Positions 41,813 to 51,279 are shown, counted from the first letter of the stretch. The stretch is DNA of 64,000 bases from an uncultured Eubacteriales bacterium (GCA_900317515.1 ONHA01000009.1:1-64000); one strand, 5' to 3'. The notes: generated by a model not told the origin, from the sequence alone. Numbers and translations: made by a program.

Positions 41813-44443
41813 TCAGAACCTTCTTCGATCCGCACTGTAAAACCACCGCATAAACCGGTTGGTGAGGCGGGAGTACCAGTAGATCATCATCATCGTGAGG
41901 AGGAAGAGCGGCACAAGCAGCAGCGACCAGCTCATGAACACCGGATGCATGTCGTAGAACCGCGGGAGCAGGATGACCGCCCCGATGAACACCGTGATGC
42001 AGAGGATCAGGATGAACCTCCGCCAGCCGTTGAGCGGCCAGCAGACGTCGGCGACCACGAGGAGGCCGACCAGACCGCCGAGCATCAGGTTGAAGGTCGA
42101 GAAGATGTCGGGCGGCCATTTGAAAATGAGATTCAGCACCTGCACCAGCAGCATCGATGTGACCATGGTCATGGCTGCCGGGAGGCAGACCGCAAGCACA
42201 TGCTTCAGGAACCCGTCGGAGGTCACCTTCTCGCGCTGCTCGAGCGTTAAAAGGAAGCTCGGAAGCCCGATGCAGCAGAGGTTGATGAGGCCCATCTGGA
42301 TGGTCGTGAACGGGTAGGTGGAGCGGAGCAGGATGAAGATGAGCGAGAGCACCGCCGAGTAGATCGTCTTGGTCAGGTAGAGGGAGCTCACGCGCTCGAT
42401 GTTCGAGATGATGGTCTTGCCCTCGGAGACGATGCTGGTCATCGAGGAGAAGTCAGAATCGAGGAGCACGATGTGAGCGGCCTGCTTGGCGGCCTCGGAG
42501 CCCTTCGCCATCGCGATGCCGCAGTCCGCGTCCTTGATGGCGAGAACGTCGTTCACGCCGTCGCCGACCATCGTGACGGTCTTGCCGTTGGCCTGCCAGG
42601 CCTTGACGAAGGCCTGCTTCTGCTCGGGCTGGACCCGGCCGAAGACGTTGTACTGGGCAATCGCCTGGGCAAGCGCGATCGGGTCCTTCGGCAGGGTCGA
42701 GGCGTCGACGTATTTTTCCGCACCGGCAACGCCGGCCTGCTGGGCAATCGTGGAGACCGTCAGCGGATTGTCTCCGGAGAGGACCTTGACCTCCACGCCG
42801 GCCTTTGCGAAGTAGTCGAAGGTGGCCCGCGCGTCCGGCTTTATGATGTCGGAGAGCACGATGAGGGCGATGGGGCTCAAGGAGCCTGCATTTCCCGTAT
42901 CCGGATCGATGCCGGAGGAAGCGGCAAGGAGCAGAACGCGGAAGCCCTTCTTTGTGAAGCGGGTGATGTAGCGGCGGAGCTTTTCATTTCCCCGGGCGAG
43001 AACCTCGGGAGCGCCGACCGCGTAGTCGCCGCCCTCCGCGAAGGAGGCGGCCTTAAACTTGCGGGAGGATGAGAACGGGATCGTTCCGCGGACGGTCCAG
43101 GTGAGATCGCGGCCGAAGTAGGAGTCGATGGCGGCCTGGGTCGGATTGACGTCGGAAAATGCCCCGTTCATCTGGCGGAGGATCTCCTTGACGCCCTCCG
43201 GGCCGACGGCGCCTAACGTGACGACCTCCTTGACCTTGAGCTCACCGGTCGTGATCGTGCCGGTCTTGTCGGTGCAGAGAATGTTGGTGCGGGCGAGGGC
43301 CTCGATGGCTTCCATCTCCTGGACGAGGGCATTTTTGCGGGCCAGGCGGCCGACGCCGATGATGAAGGAGACGGAGGTTAAGAGGACCAGTCCCTCGGGG
43401 ATCATGCCGATGATGCCGGAGACCGTGCGGACGATGGCCGTGCCGATCTCGCCCTCCGCGGCGATGCGCTGGCTCTGGAAGAGCAGGAGGCCGATCGGGA
43501 TGATCGCGACGGAGACGACCTTGATGATGCGGCCGATGGTGACCTGCATTTCCGAGGAGGCGCGCTTCTTTCTGGAGGCGCGGCTCACCAGATTGGCGGC
43601 GTAGGAGTCGTTGCCGACGGCGGTGACTTTCATTTTCGCGGTGCCGGAGACGATGAAGCTGCCGGAGAGCAGCGTGTCGCCCTTCTTCTTGCGGACCGGC
43701 TTCGACTCGCCGGTGAGCATGGACTCGTTGACCTCGAGTCCCTCTGAGGTGAGGACGGCGCCGTCCGTGACGATCTGGTCGCCCGGGGCGACAAGGACCA
43801 CGTCGTCGATGACGATCTCGTCGACCGGAATATCCTTCTCCTGACCGCCGCGGAGAGCTTTCACATGGGTCGTCGTGATGACGGCGAGGCCGTCGATCAG
43901 GGACTTGACCTTCAGCTCCTGGATGATGCCCACCAGCGTGTTGGTGATCACGGTGCCGAGGAAGAGGATATTTTTGATCTGGCCGGTAAATACGATGAGA
44001 AGGGCCAGCGCGATATTTAAAAAGTTGAAGTAGGTGAGTGTGTGGGTCCGGATGATCTGGCCGGTCGTCCGGGTTAGGTGGGACGTGGTGCGGTTGGTGT
44101 CCCCGTTTAAGGTGCGCTCGGTGACCTCATCTTCGGTGAGGCCGTCCTCGGAATCCTGTCCTGTGCGGGGGCCTTCCTTGATTGCGAGAAGCTCGGGGGG
44201 CAGTTCCGGCTCCGCGGGCGCTTTTTTCCCGGACAGCTTCGTCTTAAGCACGGCGAGAGGTCCGGGAGAGCCGCCTGCGGCGGGCCGGCGGGCCAGCTTC
44301 GCTCCGACGGCCTCCGCGAGGGTGCGGTGCGCTGCCGGCTCCGCGACGGGGGCGGGCAGGTCGGAGAGGGCTTCATTTTCTGCAGGAGGGATCTTATTCT
44401 CCTCCGGGATGTCGGTTAGTTCTTTATTGGAAAGGTCAGGCAT
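41813..44443 (-). CDS. Cation-translocating P-type ATPase (P2-like)
   Basis: An 876-residue pump. After a Pro/Ala/Glu-rich soluble N-terminal region of about 110 residues come the actuator motif MLTGESKPV, the membrane motif GMIPEGLVLL, the phosphorylation motif CTDKTGTITTGEL, the ATP-binding and hinge motif VTMVGDGVNDVLAIKDADCGIA, and C-terminal membrane helices ending in a basic DRRRF. PEGL places it among P2-type calcium or other cation pumps; the ion is not deducible. ATG 44443 follows GGAGGTATCC; an upstream frame of 14 codons has no site. The long N-terminal extension is unusual. Confidence 0.87.
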   Translation of the reverse strand: MPDLSNKELTDIPEENKIPPAENEALSDLPAPVAEPAAHRTLAEAVGAKLARRPAAGGSPGPLAVLKTKLSGKKAPAEPELPPELLAIKEGPRTGQDSEDGLTEDEVTERTLNGDTNRTTSHLTRTTGQIIRTHTLTYFNFLNIALALLIVFTGQIKNILFLGTVITNTLVGIIQELKVKSLIDGLAVITTTHVKALRGGQEKDIPVDEIVIDDVVLVAPGDQIVTDGAVLTSEGLEVNESMLTGESKPVRKKKGDTLLSGSFIVSGTAKMKVTAVGNDSYAANLVSRASRKKRASSEMQVTIGRIIKVVSVAIIPIGLLLFQSQRIAAEGEIGTAIVRTVSGIIGMIPEGLVLLTSVSFIIGVGRLARKNALVQEMEAIEALARTNILCTDKTGTITTGELKVKEVVTLGAVGPEGVKEILRQMNGAFSDVNPTQAAIDSYFGRDLTWTVRGTIPFSSSRKFKAASFAEGGDYAVGAPEVLARGNEKLRRYITRFTKKGFRVLLLAASSGIDPDTGNAGSLSPIALIVLSDIIKPDARATFDYFAKAGVEVKVLSGDNPLTVSTIAQQAGVAGAEKYVDASTLPKDPIALAQAIAQYNVFGRVQPEQKQAFVKAWQANGKTVTMVGDGVNDVLAIKDADCGIAMAKGSEAAKQAAHIVLLDSDFSSMTSIVSEGKTIISNIERVSSLYLTKTIYSAVLSLIFILLRSTYPFTTIQMGLINLCCIGLPSFLLTLEQREKVTSDGFLKHVLAVCLPAAMTMVTSMLLVQVLNLIFKWPPDIFSTFNLMLGGLVGLLVVADVCWPLNGWRRFILILCITVFIGAVILLPRFYDMHPVFMSWSLLLVPLFLLTMMMIYWYSRLTNRFMRWFYSADRRRF

Positions 44444-44548
44444 GGATACCTCCGATTGATGCTCATAGATACATTTATTATACACGAATTTCGGGGCGGT
44501 GAATGTAATTTTTTCATAAAGAATGGAAGGGGGAGCGGTTCCTGCCCC

Positions 44549-44577
44549 TTGACAGAAGTTATAAAGGGTTATAAAAT
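44549..44577 (+). promoter_or_regulatory. Sigma-A promoter overlapping iterons
   Basis: Consensus TTGACA (44549-44554), 17 bases, TAAAAT (44572-44577). The first iteron covers the spacer and the -10, so a protein bound there would block RNA polymerase. Confidence 0.65.
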
Positions 44578-44634
44578 TACGCGGAAGTTATAAAGAATTA
44601 TAAAAGCTACTCAAAGTTATAAAAGGTTATAAAA
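44556..44634 (+). repeat. Three iterons with exact 29-bp period upstream of AAA ATPase gene
   Basis: Units starting at 44556, 44585 and 44614 follow AAGTTATAAA-RRR-TTATAAAA. Each unit is itself a direct repeat of TTATAAA 11 bases apart, about one helix turn. The third ends two bases before the ATG and contains the only possible ribosome site (AAAAGG). The period is exactly 29 bases. Confidence 0.9.
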
Positions 44635-44636
44635 CT

Positions 44637-45677
44637 ATGAGCAATCCGTTTACGATCTCTTTCGGCAGGCAGCCGGCGCAGTTCATTTCCAGGCCGGTCG
44701 AGACAAATGAAATCATCGAAAACTTCGAGCAGGAGCCGCCCTCGAGTCAGGTCTACATGCTGACCGGTGTCAGAGGCTCCGGCAAGACCGTCCTCATGAC
44801 GGATATCGCAAAGGAACTCGCAAAGCGGGAGAACTGGCTCGTCGTGGAGCTCTCGACCGAGCGGGACATGCTGACGTCCCTGGCGGCGAAGCTCTGCTCG
44901 CGGCCGGAGCTCTTTGCGCTCTTTGTCGAGGCGAAGCTCAACTTTTCCCTGCTCGGCATCGGCATTGAGGTGAAGAACGCGGCCCCGATCTCCGACATCG
45001 AGACGGCGCTGTCCCGCATGCTAGGCGTGATCCGTTCGGCCGGGAAAAAGCTTCTCGTAACCGTGGATGAGGCGGCCAACAATCCGAATGTCAGGGTGTT
45101 TGCGAGCACATTTCAGATCTTCATGAGGCAGGAGTATCCGGTATTTCTGCTCATGACAGGCATTTATGACAATATTCACAACCTGCAGAATGAGAAGACG
45201 CTGACATTTCTCTATCGGGCGCCGAAGATCACGCTGGGCGCCTTGAATCTCACATCAATCAGGCTCCAGTACGCGAAGATCTTCGGCATCTCCATGAAGG
45301 AGGCCGGAAGGATGGCGGATCTCACGATGGGCTACCCGTTTGCGTTCCAGGTGCTGGGCTACCTTTACTGGAACAGCAGGGATGCAAAGACGCTGGATGA
45401 GGTCCTGCCGGAGTACGACCGGTACCTGGAGGAGTATGTCTACAGCAAGATCTGGTCGGAGCTCTCCGAGACGGACAAGCAGATCGTCGCCGTCATGGCG
45501 GCGACCGGGAAGACTAAGGTAGGGGAGATCCGGGAGGAAGTCGCGATGAAGCCGGAGAAATTCTCGGTTTACCGGGAGCGCCTTAAGAGAAAGGGCGTGA
45601 TCGATACGTCCCGGTACGGGGCGGTGACATTTGCGCTGCCGCGGTTTGATGTATTCGTACGCATGATGACGGAGTGA
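44637..45677 (+). CDS. AAA-family ATP-binding protein with C-terminal winged helix
   Basis: A 346-residue STAND/ORC-like ATPase. Walker A is LTGVRGSGKTVLM near 42, Walker B KLLVTVDEAANN near 141, and a lid domain with KMEAGRMADLTMGYPFAFQVLG-like residues (SMKEAGRMADLTMGY near 220) follows. The last 70 residues (TDKQIVAVMAATGKTKVGEI and onward) look like a winged helix. Opens with the NPFTISFGRQPAQFISR block typical of solitary ATPases in this group. Role unknown. It directly follows three 29-bp iterons and likely binds them (inference). Pth and mfd follow but with their own ribosome site. Confidence 0.8.
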   Translation: MSNPFTISFGRQPAQFISRPVETNEIIENFEQEPPSSQVYMLTGVRGSGKTVLMTDIAKELAKRENWLVVELSTERDMLTSLAAKLCSRPELFALFVEAKLNFSLLGIGIEVKNAAPISDIETALSRMLGVIRSAGKKLLVTVDEAANNPNVRVFASTFQIFMRQEYPVFLLMTGIYDNIHNLQNEKTLTFLYRAPKITLGALNLTSIRLQYAKIFGISMKEAGRMADLTMGYPFAFQVLGYLYWNSRDAKTLDEVLPEYDRYLEEYVYSKIWSELSETDKQIVAVMAATGKTKVGEIREEVAMKPEKFSVYRERLKRKGVIDTSRYGAVTFALPRFDVFVRMMTE

Positions 45678-45714
45678 TTAGCGGTTTTCATTTTAATTAA
45701 TAAGGGAGAAAAAT

Positions 45715-46281
45715 ATGTATATAATCGTCGGCCTGGGCAATCCGGGCACTAAATACGAGGGAACACGCCACAACATGGGCTTTGATGTCATCGACGCCCT
45801 CATCGAGAGAAATAAGATCCCGTCCGCCGGGACCAAGTTCCACGCACTGTACGGGACCGGCCGCATCGGGGCGGAGAAGGTCGCGCTCGCAAAGCCGCTC
45901 ACCTACATGAACCTGTCGGGAACCGCGGTGCGGGAGATCACGGATTTCTACAAGATCGATGTGAAAAATGAACTGATCGTCATCTCCGATGACATCGACC
46001 TTGAGCCTGGCCGGCTCCGCATCCGCAAAAAGGGCTCCGCGGGCGGCCAGAACGGGCTCAAAGACATCATAGGTAAGCTCGGAACCGAGGAGTTCGTCCG
46101 CATCCGCGTCGGCACCGGCGCAAAGCCGGCGGGCTGGGACCTCGCCGACTGGGTGCTCTCCCGCTTCACGAAGGAGGAGCGGAAGGCGGTGGACGAGGCG
46201 ATCGTGCGCGCGGCCGAGGCGGTCGAGACGATTGTCGCGGACGGGGCTGATGCGGCGATGAACAAGTACAATACAAGGTGA
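45715..46281 (+). CDS. pth: Peptidyl-tRNA hydrolase
   Basis: A 188-residue enzyme that recycles peptidyl-tRNA released from stalled ribosomes. Conserved features are GLGNPGTKYEGTRHNMGF (Asn, and catalytic His near residue 20), KPLTYMNLSGTAV (Asn near 67), SDDIDLEPGRLRIRKKGSAGGQNGLK (catalytic Asp near 92 and tRNA-binding residues; shown in pieces) and FVRIRVGTG. AAGGGAG precedes the ATG. It is three bases from mfd, an arrangement conserved in many Firmicutes. Confidence 0.95.
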   Translation: MYIIVGLGNPGTKYEGTRHNMGFDVIDALIERNKIPSAGTKFHALYGTGRIGAEKVALAKPLTYMNLSGTAVREITDFYKIDVKNELIVISDDIDLEPGRLRIRKKGSAGGQNGLKDIIGKLGTEEFVRIRVGTGAKPAGWDLADWVLSRFTKEERKAVDEAIVRAAEAVETIVADGADAAMNKYNTR

Positions 46282-46284
46282 ACT

Positions 46285-49200
46285 ATGCAGACATTTATAA
46301 AACCCCTTGAGGAGCTCGCGGAATACGTGGAGCTCCGCGGAAAAATGAAGAGAGGAAAAGGCGTCCTTGCCCTCTCCGGATGCACCGAGGCGCAGAAGGC
46401 CCATATGATCTACGGGCTCTCTTATGATGCGAAAAATGTGCTCGTCATCACCGAAAACGACCTGACCGCCCGGACGATCCGCGAGAACCTGGCCTTCTAC
46501 TGCCCGAACGCAGGGCTCTACCCGGCCAAGGACCTGCTCTTCTACCAGGCGGACATCGCGAGCAACCTTCTCGACGTGCAGCGGATGCGGGTCATGAAGG
46601 GCCTCATTGAAAATGAAAGAAACGTCGTCGTCCTGCCCGCCGCGGCCCTCATGGACCCGGTCATGCGGCGGGACGCTCTCTCCGACATGTGCATCGCCTT
46701 CGACCGGGAAGATGAGACCGACCTTGACTGGGCCAAGGAGAGCCTGGTTGAGATGGGCTACGAGCGCTGCGCCGAGGTCAATCTGCCGGGGCAGTTCGCG
46801 GTGCGCGGCGACATACTCGACATCTGGTCCCTGCCGGAGGAGCACCCTTACCGCATCGAGCTCTTCGGCGATGAGATCGACTCGATCCGCGCGTTTGACG
46901 CGGAGTCCCAGCGGTCCATCGAGGAGCTTACGCGCGTGCGGATCTATCCGGCGAAGGACAACACCGGGAAGGGTGCCGAGGGCACATTTTTGAACTGGTT
47001 CCCGGCGGATGAGACCGCGATCTTCCTCGATGAGCCCGGCCACATCACGGAGGCCGCCGGCGCGGTCGAGGCGGAATACCGGGAATCGATCAAAAACCGT
47101 CTGGCTTCGGGCCAGATCAAAAAGGGAGACAAATTCCAGAAGATCCTGGGGATCAATGAACTCGTGTCGCTCTTAAATCTCCGCCGCGTCGTGGCGCTCT
47201 CATCGCTGGAGCTTCGGCCCGGCAGCTGGGACATCACGGCCTCCTACGGCCAGTCGGTCCAGGGCATCGCGAGCTACAACGGAAGCTTTGAGCTTCTTCA
47301 GGCGGATCTTGCCAAATACCGGAAGAGAAAATACCGCGTGGTTGTCCTCTCGGGCTCCCACACCCGCGCAAAGAGACTGGCGGAGGAGCTGCGGGATCGG
47401 GAGATTCCTGCATTTTACACGGAAGACAAGAATGTCGAGCTCACGGACGGGCAGATCGTCGTCATGTACGGCCGCGCGAGCCGCGGCTTTGAGTACCCGA
47501 TGATCCGGTTTGCGGTGATCTCGGAGAGCGATATCTTCGGGGCGAAGAAGAAGCCGAGGAAGAAGCAGACCCGCTACACCGGGGAGAAGATCTCAAGCTT
47601 TTCGGACCTTAAGGTCGGCGATTATGTCGTGCACGAAAATCACGGGCTCGCCATCTACCGCGGCATCAGCCAGGTGAATGTCGACGGGGTCTTAAAAGAC
47701 TACATCAAGCTCGAGTACAAGGGCGGCAACCTCTACGTCCTCGCAACCCAGCTCGACGTGCTGCAGAAATACGCGGGGGCGAGCGACGGCGCGGCCCCGA
47801 AGCTGAATCGCCTGGGCGGCCAGGAGTGGGAGAAGACCAGAGCCCGGGTCAAAGCCGGCGCGAAGGATATCGCCCGGGAGCTCGTCGCCCTCTACGCGGC
47901 GCGCGAGAACGGCAAGGGCTACACCTACAGCCCGGACACGGAGTGGCAGAAGGAGTTTGAGGAGACATTTCCCTACGAGGAGACCGAGGACCAGCTCACC
48001 GCGATCGAGGACACGAAGCGGGACATGGAGAGCGGGAAGATCATGGACCGCCTCATCTGCGGGGACGTCGGCTACGGGAAGACGGAGATCGCCATCCGGG
48101 CGGCCTTCAAGGCCATTCAGGACGGCAAGCAGGTGGCTTACCTTGTGCCCACGACGATCCTGGCCCAGCAGCACTACAACACGTTTGTGCAGCGGATGAA
48201 GGATTATCCGGTGCGCGTGGACCTTATGTGCCGGTTCAGGACGCCCGGCCAGATCAAACAGACGGTCTCGGACCTCAAGAAGGGGATCGTGGACGTTGTG
48301 ATCGGTACCCACCGCCTGCTCTCGAAGGACGTTGCCTTCAAGGATCTGGGACTTCTCATCATCGACGAGGAGCAGCGCTTCGGCGTCGCCCACAAGGAGA
48401 AAATAAAGAACCTCAAGAAGACCGTCGACGTTCTCACGCTGACCGCGACGCCGATCCCGCGGACGCTTCACATGAGCCTCATCGGGATCCGCGACATGTC
48501 AATCCTGACGGAGCCGCCCCAGGACCGCGTGCCGATCCAGACGTTCGTCACGGAGGAGAACCCGGAGATGGTCCGCGAGGCCATCTGCCGCGAGCTGGCC
48601 CGGGGCGGTCAGGTCTACTACGTCTACAACCGGGTCTCGGATATCGCGGACGTGGCGGGCCGCATCGCGAAGCTGGTGCCGGAGGCGACGGTCGCCTTCG
48701 CCGACGGGCAGATGAGCAAAAATGACCTCGAGCGCATCATGGTCGAGTTCATCAACGGGGAGATCGACGTCCTGGTCTCCACCACAATCATCGAGACGGG
48801 CCTTGATATTTCCAATGTCAACACGATGATCATCCACGACGCGGACAAGCTGGGGCTCTCCCAGCTCTACCAGCTGCGCGGACGAGTCGGGCGGTCAAAC
48901 CGGACGGCGTATGCATTTTTAATGTACAGACGCGACAAGGTGCTGCGCGAGGTCGCGGAAAAGCGGCTCTCCGCGATCCGCGAGTTCACGGAGCTCGGCT
49001 CCGGCTTTAAGATCGCGATGCGGGACCTCGAGATCCGCGGTGCGGGCAACCTTCTCGGCGCCGAGCAGAGCGGCCAGATGGACCTCGTCGGCTACGACCT
49101 TTACTGCAAGATCCTCTCGGAGGCGGTCCGCGAGGAGAAGGGGGAGGCTCCGGAGGAGAGCTTCGAGACGGTCGTCGACCTCACGATGGACGCCTATATC

Positions 49201-49629
49201 CCGGACAGCTACATCCCGAATGAGTTCCAGAAGATGGAGTTCTACAAGAAGATCGCCGCGATTGAAAATGAAGACGACTACAACGACGTCGCGGATGAGC
49301 TCATGGACCGCTGCGGGGAGATGCCGAAGCCGGTTACGAACCTGCTTGCGATCGCGGACTTAAAGGCGGCTGCCCATGCGGCCAGCTTCACGGAGATCAA
49401 GGAGCGGGGCGGCGAGGTCAGGATCACGGTGCGGGCGAATCCGTCCTTCGATGTGGCGGAGCTCGGGCCCATTATCGGGAGCCTGGGCGGTATGATCACG
49501 GTGCATCCCTCGCCGAAGGGGGCTTATTTCCTGTATCACGGCGATACAAAGCCCGATCAAATGGTGAAGAATCTGAAAACATTCGCATTAAGGCTTGCGG
49601 CGACAAAGAAAACATTGTATTATAAATGA
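46285..49629 (+). CDS. mfd: Transcription-repair coupling factor
   Basis: A 1,114-residue protein that removes stalled RNA polymerase from DNA lesions and recruits UvrA. In order: UvrB-like N-terminal domain (about 1-330), RNA-polymerase-interacting CarD-like domain (DLKVGDYVVHENHGLAIYRG near 445), helicase domain with GDVGYGKTEIAIRAA (Walker A near 595) and LLIIDEEQRFGV (DEEQ box near 692), TLTATPIPRTLHMSL, RGRVGRSNRTAYAF, and the C-terminal TRCF domain (about 970-1090). Length matches the family. Three bases after pth and presumably cotranscribed with it. Confidence 0.95.
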   Translation: MQTFIKPLEELAEYVELRGKMKRGKGVLALSGCTEAQKAHMIYGLSYDAKNVLVITENDLTARTIRENLAFYCPNAGLYPAKDLLFYQADIASNLLDVQRMRVMKGLIENERNVVVLPAAALMDPVMRRDALSDMCIAFDREDETDLDWAKESLVEMGYERCAEVNLPGQFAVRGDILDIWSLPEEHPYRIELFGDEIDSIRAFDAESQRSIEELTRVRIYPAKDNTGKGAEGTFLNWFPADETAIFLDEPGHITEAAGAVEAEYRESIKNRLASGQIKKGDKFQKILGINELVSLLNLRRVVALSSLELRPGSWDITASYGQSVQGIASYNGSFELLQADLAKYRKRKYRVVVLSGSHTRAKRLAEELRDREIPAFYTEDKNVELTDGQIVVMYGRASRGFEYPMIRFAVISESDIFGAKKKPRKKQTRYTGEKISSFSDLKVGDYVVHENHGLAIYRGISQVNVDGVLKDYIKLEYKGGNLYVLATQLDVLQKYAGASDGAAPKLNRLGGQEWEKTRARVKAGAKDIARELVALYAARENGKGYTYSPDTEWQKEFEETFPYEETEDQLTAIEDTKRDMESGKIMDRLICGDVGYGKTEIAIRAAFKAIQDGKQVAYLVPTTILAQQHYNTFVQRMKDYPVRVDLMCRFRTPGQIKQTVSDLKKGIVDVVIGTHRLLSKDVAFKDLGLLIIDEEQRFGVAHKEKIKNLKKTVDVLTLTATPIPRTLHMSLIGIRDMSILTEPPQDRVPIQTFVTEENPEMVREAICRELARGGQVYYVYNRVSDIADVAGRIAKLVPEATVAFADGQMSKNDLERIMVEFINGEIDVLVSTTIIETGLDISNVNTMIIHDADKLGLSQLYQLRGRVGRSNRTAYAFLMYRRDKVLREVAEKRLSAIREFTELGSGFKIAMRDLEIRGAGNLLGAEQSGQMDLVGYDLYCKILSEAVREEKGEAPEESFETVVDLTMDAYIPDSYIPNEFQKMEFYKKIAAIENEDDYNDVADELMDRCGEMPKPVTNLLAIADLKAAAHAASFTEIKERGGEVRITVRANPSFDVAELGPIIGSLGGMITVHPSPKGAYFLYHGDTKPDQMVKNLKTFALRLAATKKTLYYK

Positions 49630-49649
49630 TGCTGTTTTATCGGAAAAAA

Positions 49650-49664
49650 CGGGCCTTCGGCCCG
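49650..49664 (+). other. Short GC hairpin
   Basis: CGGGCC-TTC-GGCCCG, a six-pair stem 20 bases after the mfd stop and just before the ribosome site of the next gene. No T-tract follows; it may be a weak terminator or mark translation start control. Confidence 0.35.
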
Positions 49665-49681
49665 GTTGGAGGAGTTTGAAA

Positions 49682-50893
49682 ATGAAAGGAATCATGAAAA
49701 AGGCAGGAGCGATGCTCCTCGCCGCGGGTCTTGGTGTTTCGATGCTGGCCGGCTGCGGAGCAAACGCGGAGCAGGCGGTTCTGGACGGGACCAAGACGGT
49801 TGTAACAATCAATGACGAGGCGGTTAAGATGGGCGTCATGAGCATGCTTACCCGCTTCCAGCAGGCTCAGATCTATCAGATCTACAGCATGTACTTCGGC
49901 ACATCGCAGATCTTCAACATGACGATGGATGAATCCACCGGGGAGACCTACGGTGAGACCATGAAGCAGCAGGTCCTTGAGGATATCGAGCGGATGGTCC
50001 TTCTCCGCCAGCATGCGGGTGATTACGAAGGCATCGAGCTCACCGAGGATGAGAAGGCCGAGATCGCAAAGACGGCTCAGGCCTACATCGATGAGAACAC
50101 TGAGGAGATCCGCACGAAGATCGGAGCGACCTACGACGATGTGGTTGAACTTCTCTCCCTCTTCAAGACACAGGAGAAGATGATGACCGCCATCGGCGAT
50201 GCGGTCGATCAGGAGGTCTCCGACGAGGAGGCTCAGCAGACCAGCATCTCCTATGTCGCGATCCAGAAGGCTGTCGAGTCCGGGGAGTCTTCGGATGCGT
50301 CCGCAGCGGAGTCGGCTGACGAGTCCAAGGCAGCGGAGCCGACGGTGGAGGAGCAGAATGCAGAGAAGAAGGCTGACGCGGAGGCGATCCTCACCGCCCT
50401 CAAGGATTCCGACGATCCGGCGGAGGCTGACATGGACGAGATCGCCAAGGAGGAGAATGAAGACTACTCCGCTCTGACGGGCCAGTTCTCGGCGAATGAC
50501 ACGTCCGACACATCGCTCAACGAGGAGATCGTCAAGGCGGCGGCCGGTCTTTCGGACGGCGAGCTGGTTGACTCGGTGATCGAGACCGATACCTACTTCT
50601 ACGTGGTCCGCGTGAACAAGGTCTTCGATGAGAGCATGACCGAGGCCAAGAAGGACGAGATCCTGAAACAGAGGAAGCAGGACAGCTTAGATACGCTGGT
50701 CTCCGAGTGGAAGGATGCGGCATCGATCACGGTCGATGAGGCGGTCCTTGCGACACTGACTCTTTCCGATTCGGATGTCTTTACGCTGCTTGAGGCGGAT
50801 CCGGGTACGGAGAGCACGGCTGAGAGTGCAGCGGAGAGCGTTGCTGAAAGCACTGCCGAGAGCGCGGCGGAGTCGACGGCGGCAGCCAATTAA
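49682..50893 (+). CDS. PrsA/SurA-like peptidyl-prolyl isomerase lipoprotein
   Basis: A 403-residue predicted lipoprotein: signal peptide with lipobox MLAGC (Cys23), a SurA_N-like helical region (about 45-180), and a divergent PPIase-like stretch (about 180-350) interrupted by a low-complexity acidic insertion (SGESSDASAAESADESKAAE and on). It ends in a repeated AES/TAES tail of about 28 residues. The likely role is folding exported proteins outside the membrane. ATG 49682 follows GGAGGAGTTTG; longer readings have no site. A terminator follows. Confidence 0.72.
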   Translation: MKGIMKKAGAMLLAAGLGVSMLAGCGANAEQAVLDGTKTVVTINDEAVKMGVMSMLTRFQQAQIYQIYSMYFGTSQIFNMTMDESTGETYGETMKQQVLEDIERMVLLRQHAGDYEGIELTEDEKAEIAKTAQAYIDENTEEIRTKIGATYDDVVELLSLFKTQEKMMTAIGDAVDQEVSDEEAQQTSISYVAIQKAVESGESSDASAAESADESKAAEPTVEEQNAEKKADAEAILTALKDSDDPAEADMDEIAKEENEDYSALTGQFSANDTSDTSLNEEIVKAAAGLSDGELVDSVIETDTYFYVVRVNKVFDESMTEAKKDEILKQRKQDSLDTLVSEWKDAASITVDEAVLATLTLSDSDVFTLLEADPGTESTAESAAESVAESTAESAAESTAAAN

Positions 50894-50909
50894 TTGAAAA
50901 GGTGATGTG

Positions 50910-50936
50910 AGCGGAGGCGGAGGCCTCCGCTTTTTT
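50910..50936 (+). terminator. Rho-independent terminator
   Basis: AGCGGAGGC and GCCTCCGCT pair around a four-base loop and are followed by six T residues. Confidence 0.85.
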
Positions 50937-50942
50937 CGCGTG

Positions 50943-51017
50943 TGGGGACGGTTCTTCGCGGAGGGGGACGGTTCTCCTCAGCGGAGAACCGTCCCCCTCC
51001 GCGAAGAACCGTCCCCA
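50943..51017. repeat. Long palindrome, GGGACGGTTCT family (copy 4)
   Basis: Perfect 35-base arms with a five-base loop; each arm holds two GGGGACGGTTCTYCGC units. It stands just after the terminator of the PrsA-like gene. Confidence 0.9.
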
Positions 51018-51134
51018 GGCGTTGATTGACATAACAATGGATTTATTGCCCCTCATTTTGTCAAGCCCTAAATTTTCACAAAACGTCCGTTCTTTTTGAA
51101 ACCGCGGGGTTTACGTAAGAAATCACCATAAAAA

Positions 51135-51279
51135 TGTGGATAATGTGGGAAATTCCGTGTATAACCCTTGAATAAGCCACAGCTTCAGGATGTGACTTTG
51201 TGGAAAACCGTGTGGACTGCCGAAAATGTATTAAGAAAGTATTACGTAAGATTGAAGTAAAATTTGTGATAAATCCACA
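51135..51279. other. Cluster of DnaA-box-like sites in AT-rich intergenic DNA
   Basis: Between the palindrome and pepC (51018-51356) no gene is seen; the DNA is AT-rich. TGTGGATAA at 51135-51143 is a perfect complement of the DnaA box TTATCCACA. CGTGTATAA (51156-51164) and TGTGGAAAA (51199-51207) match at eight of nine; TGTGGGAAA (51144) and AAATCCACA (51271) at seven of nine. TTACGTAAG occurs twice (51111 and 51242). No dnaA or dnaN gene is in the window. Confidence 0.45.
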
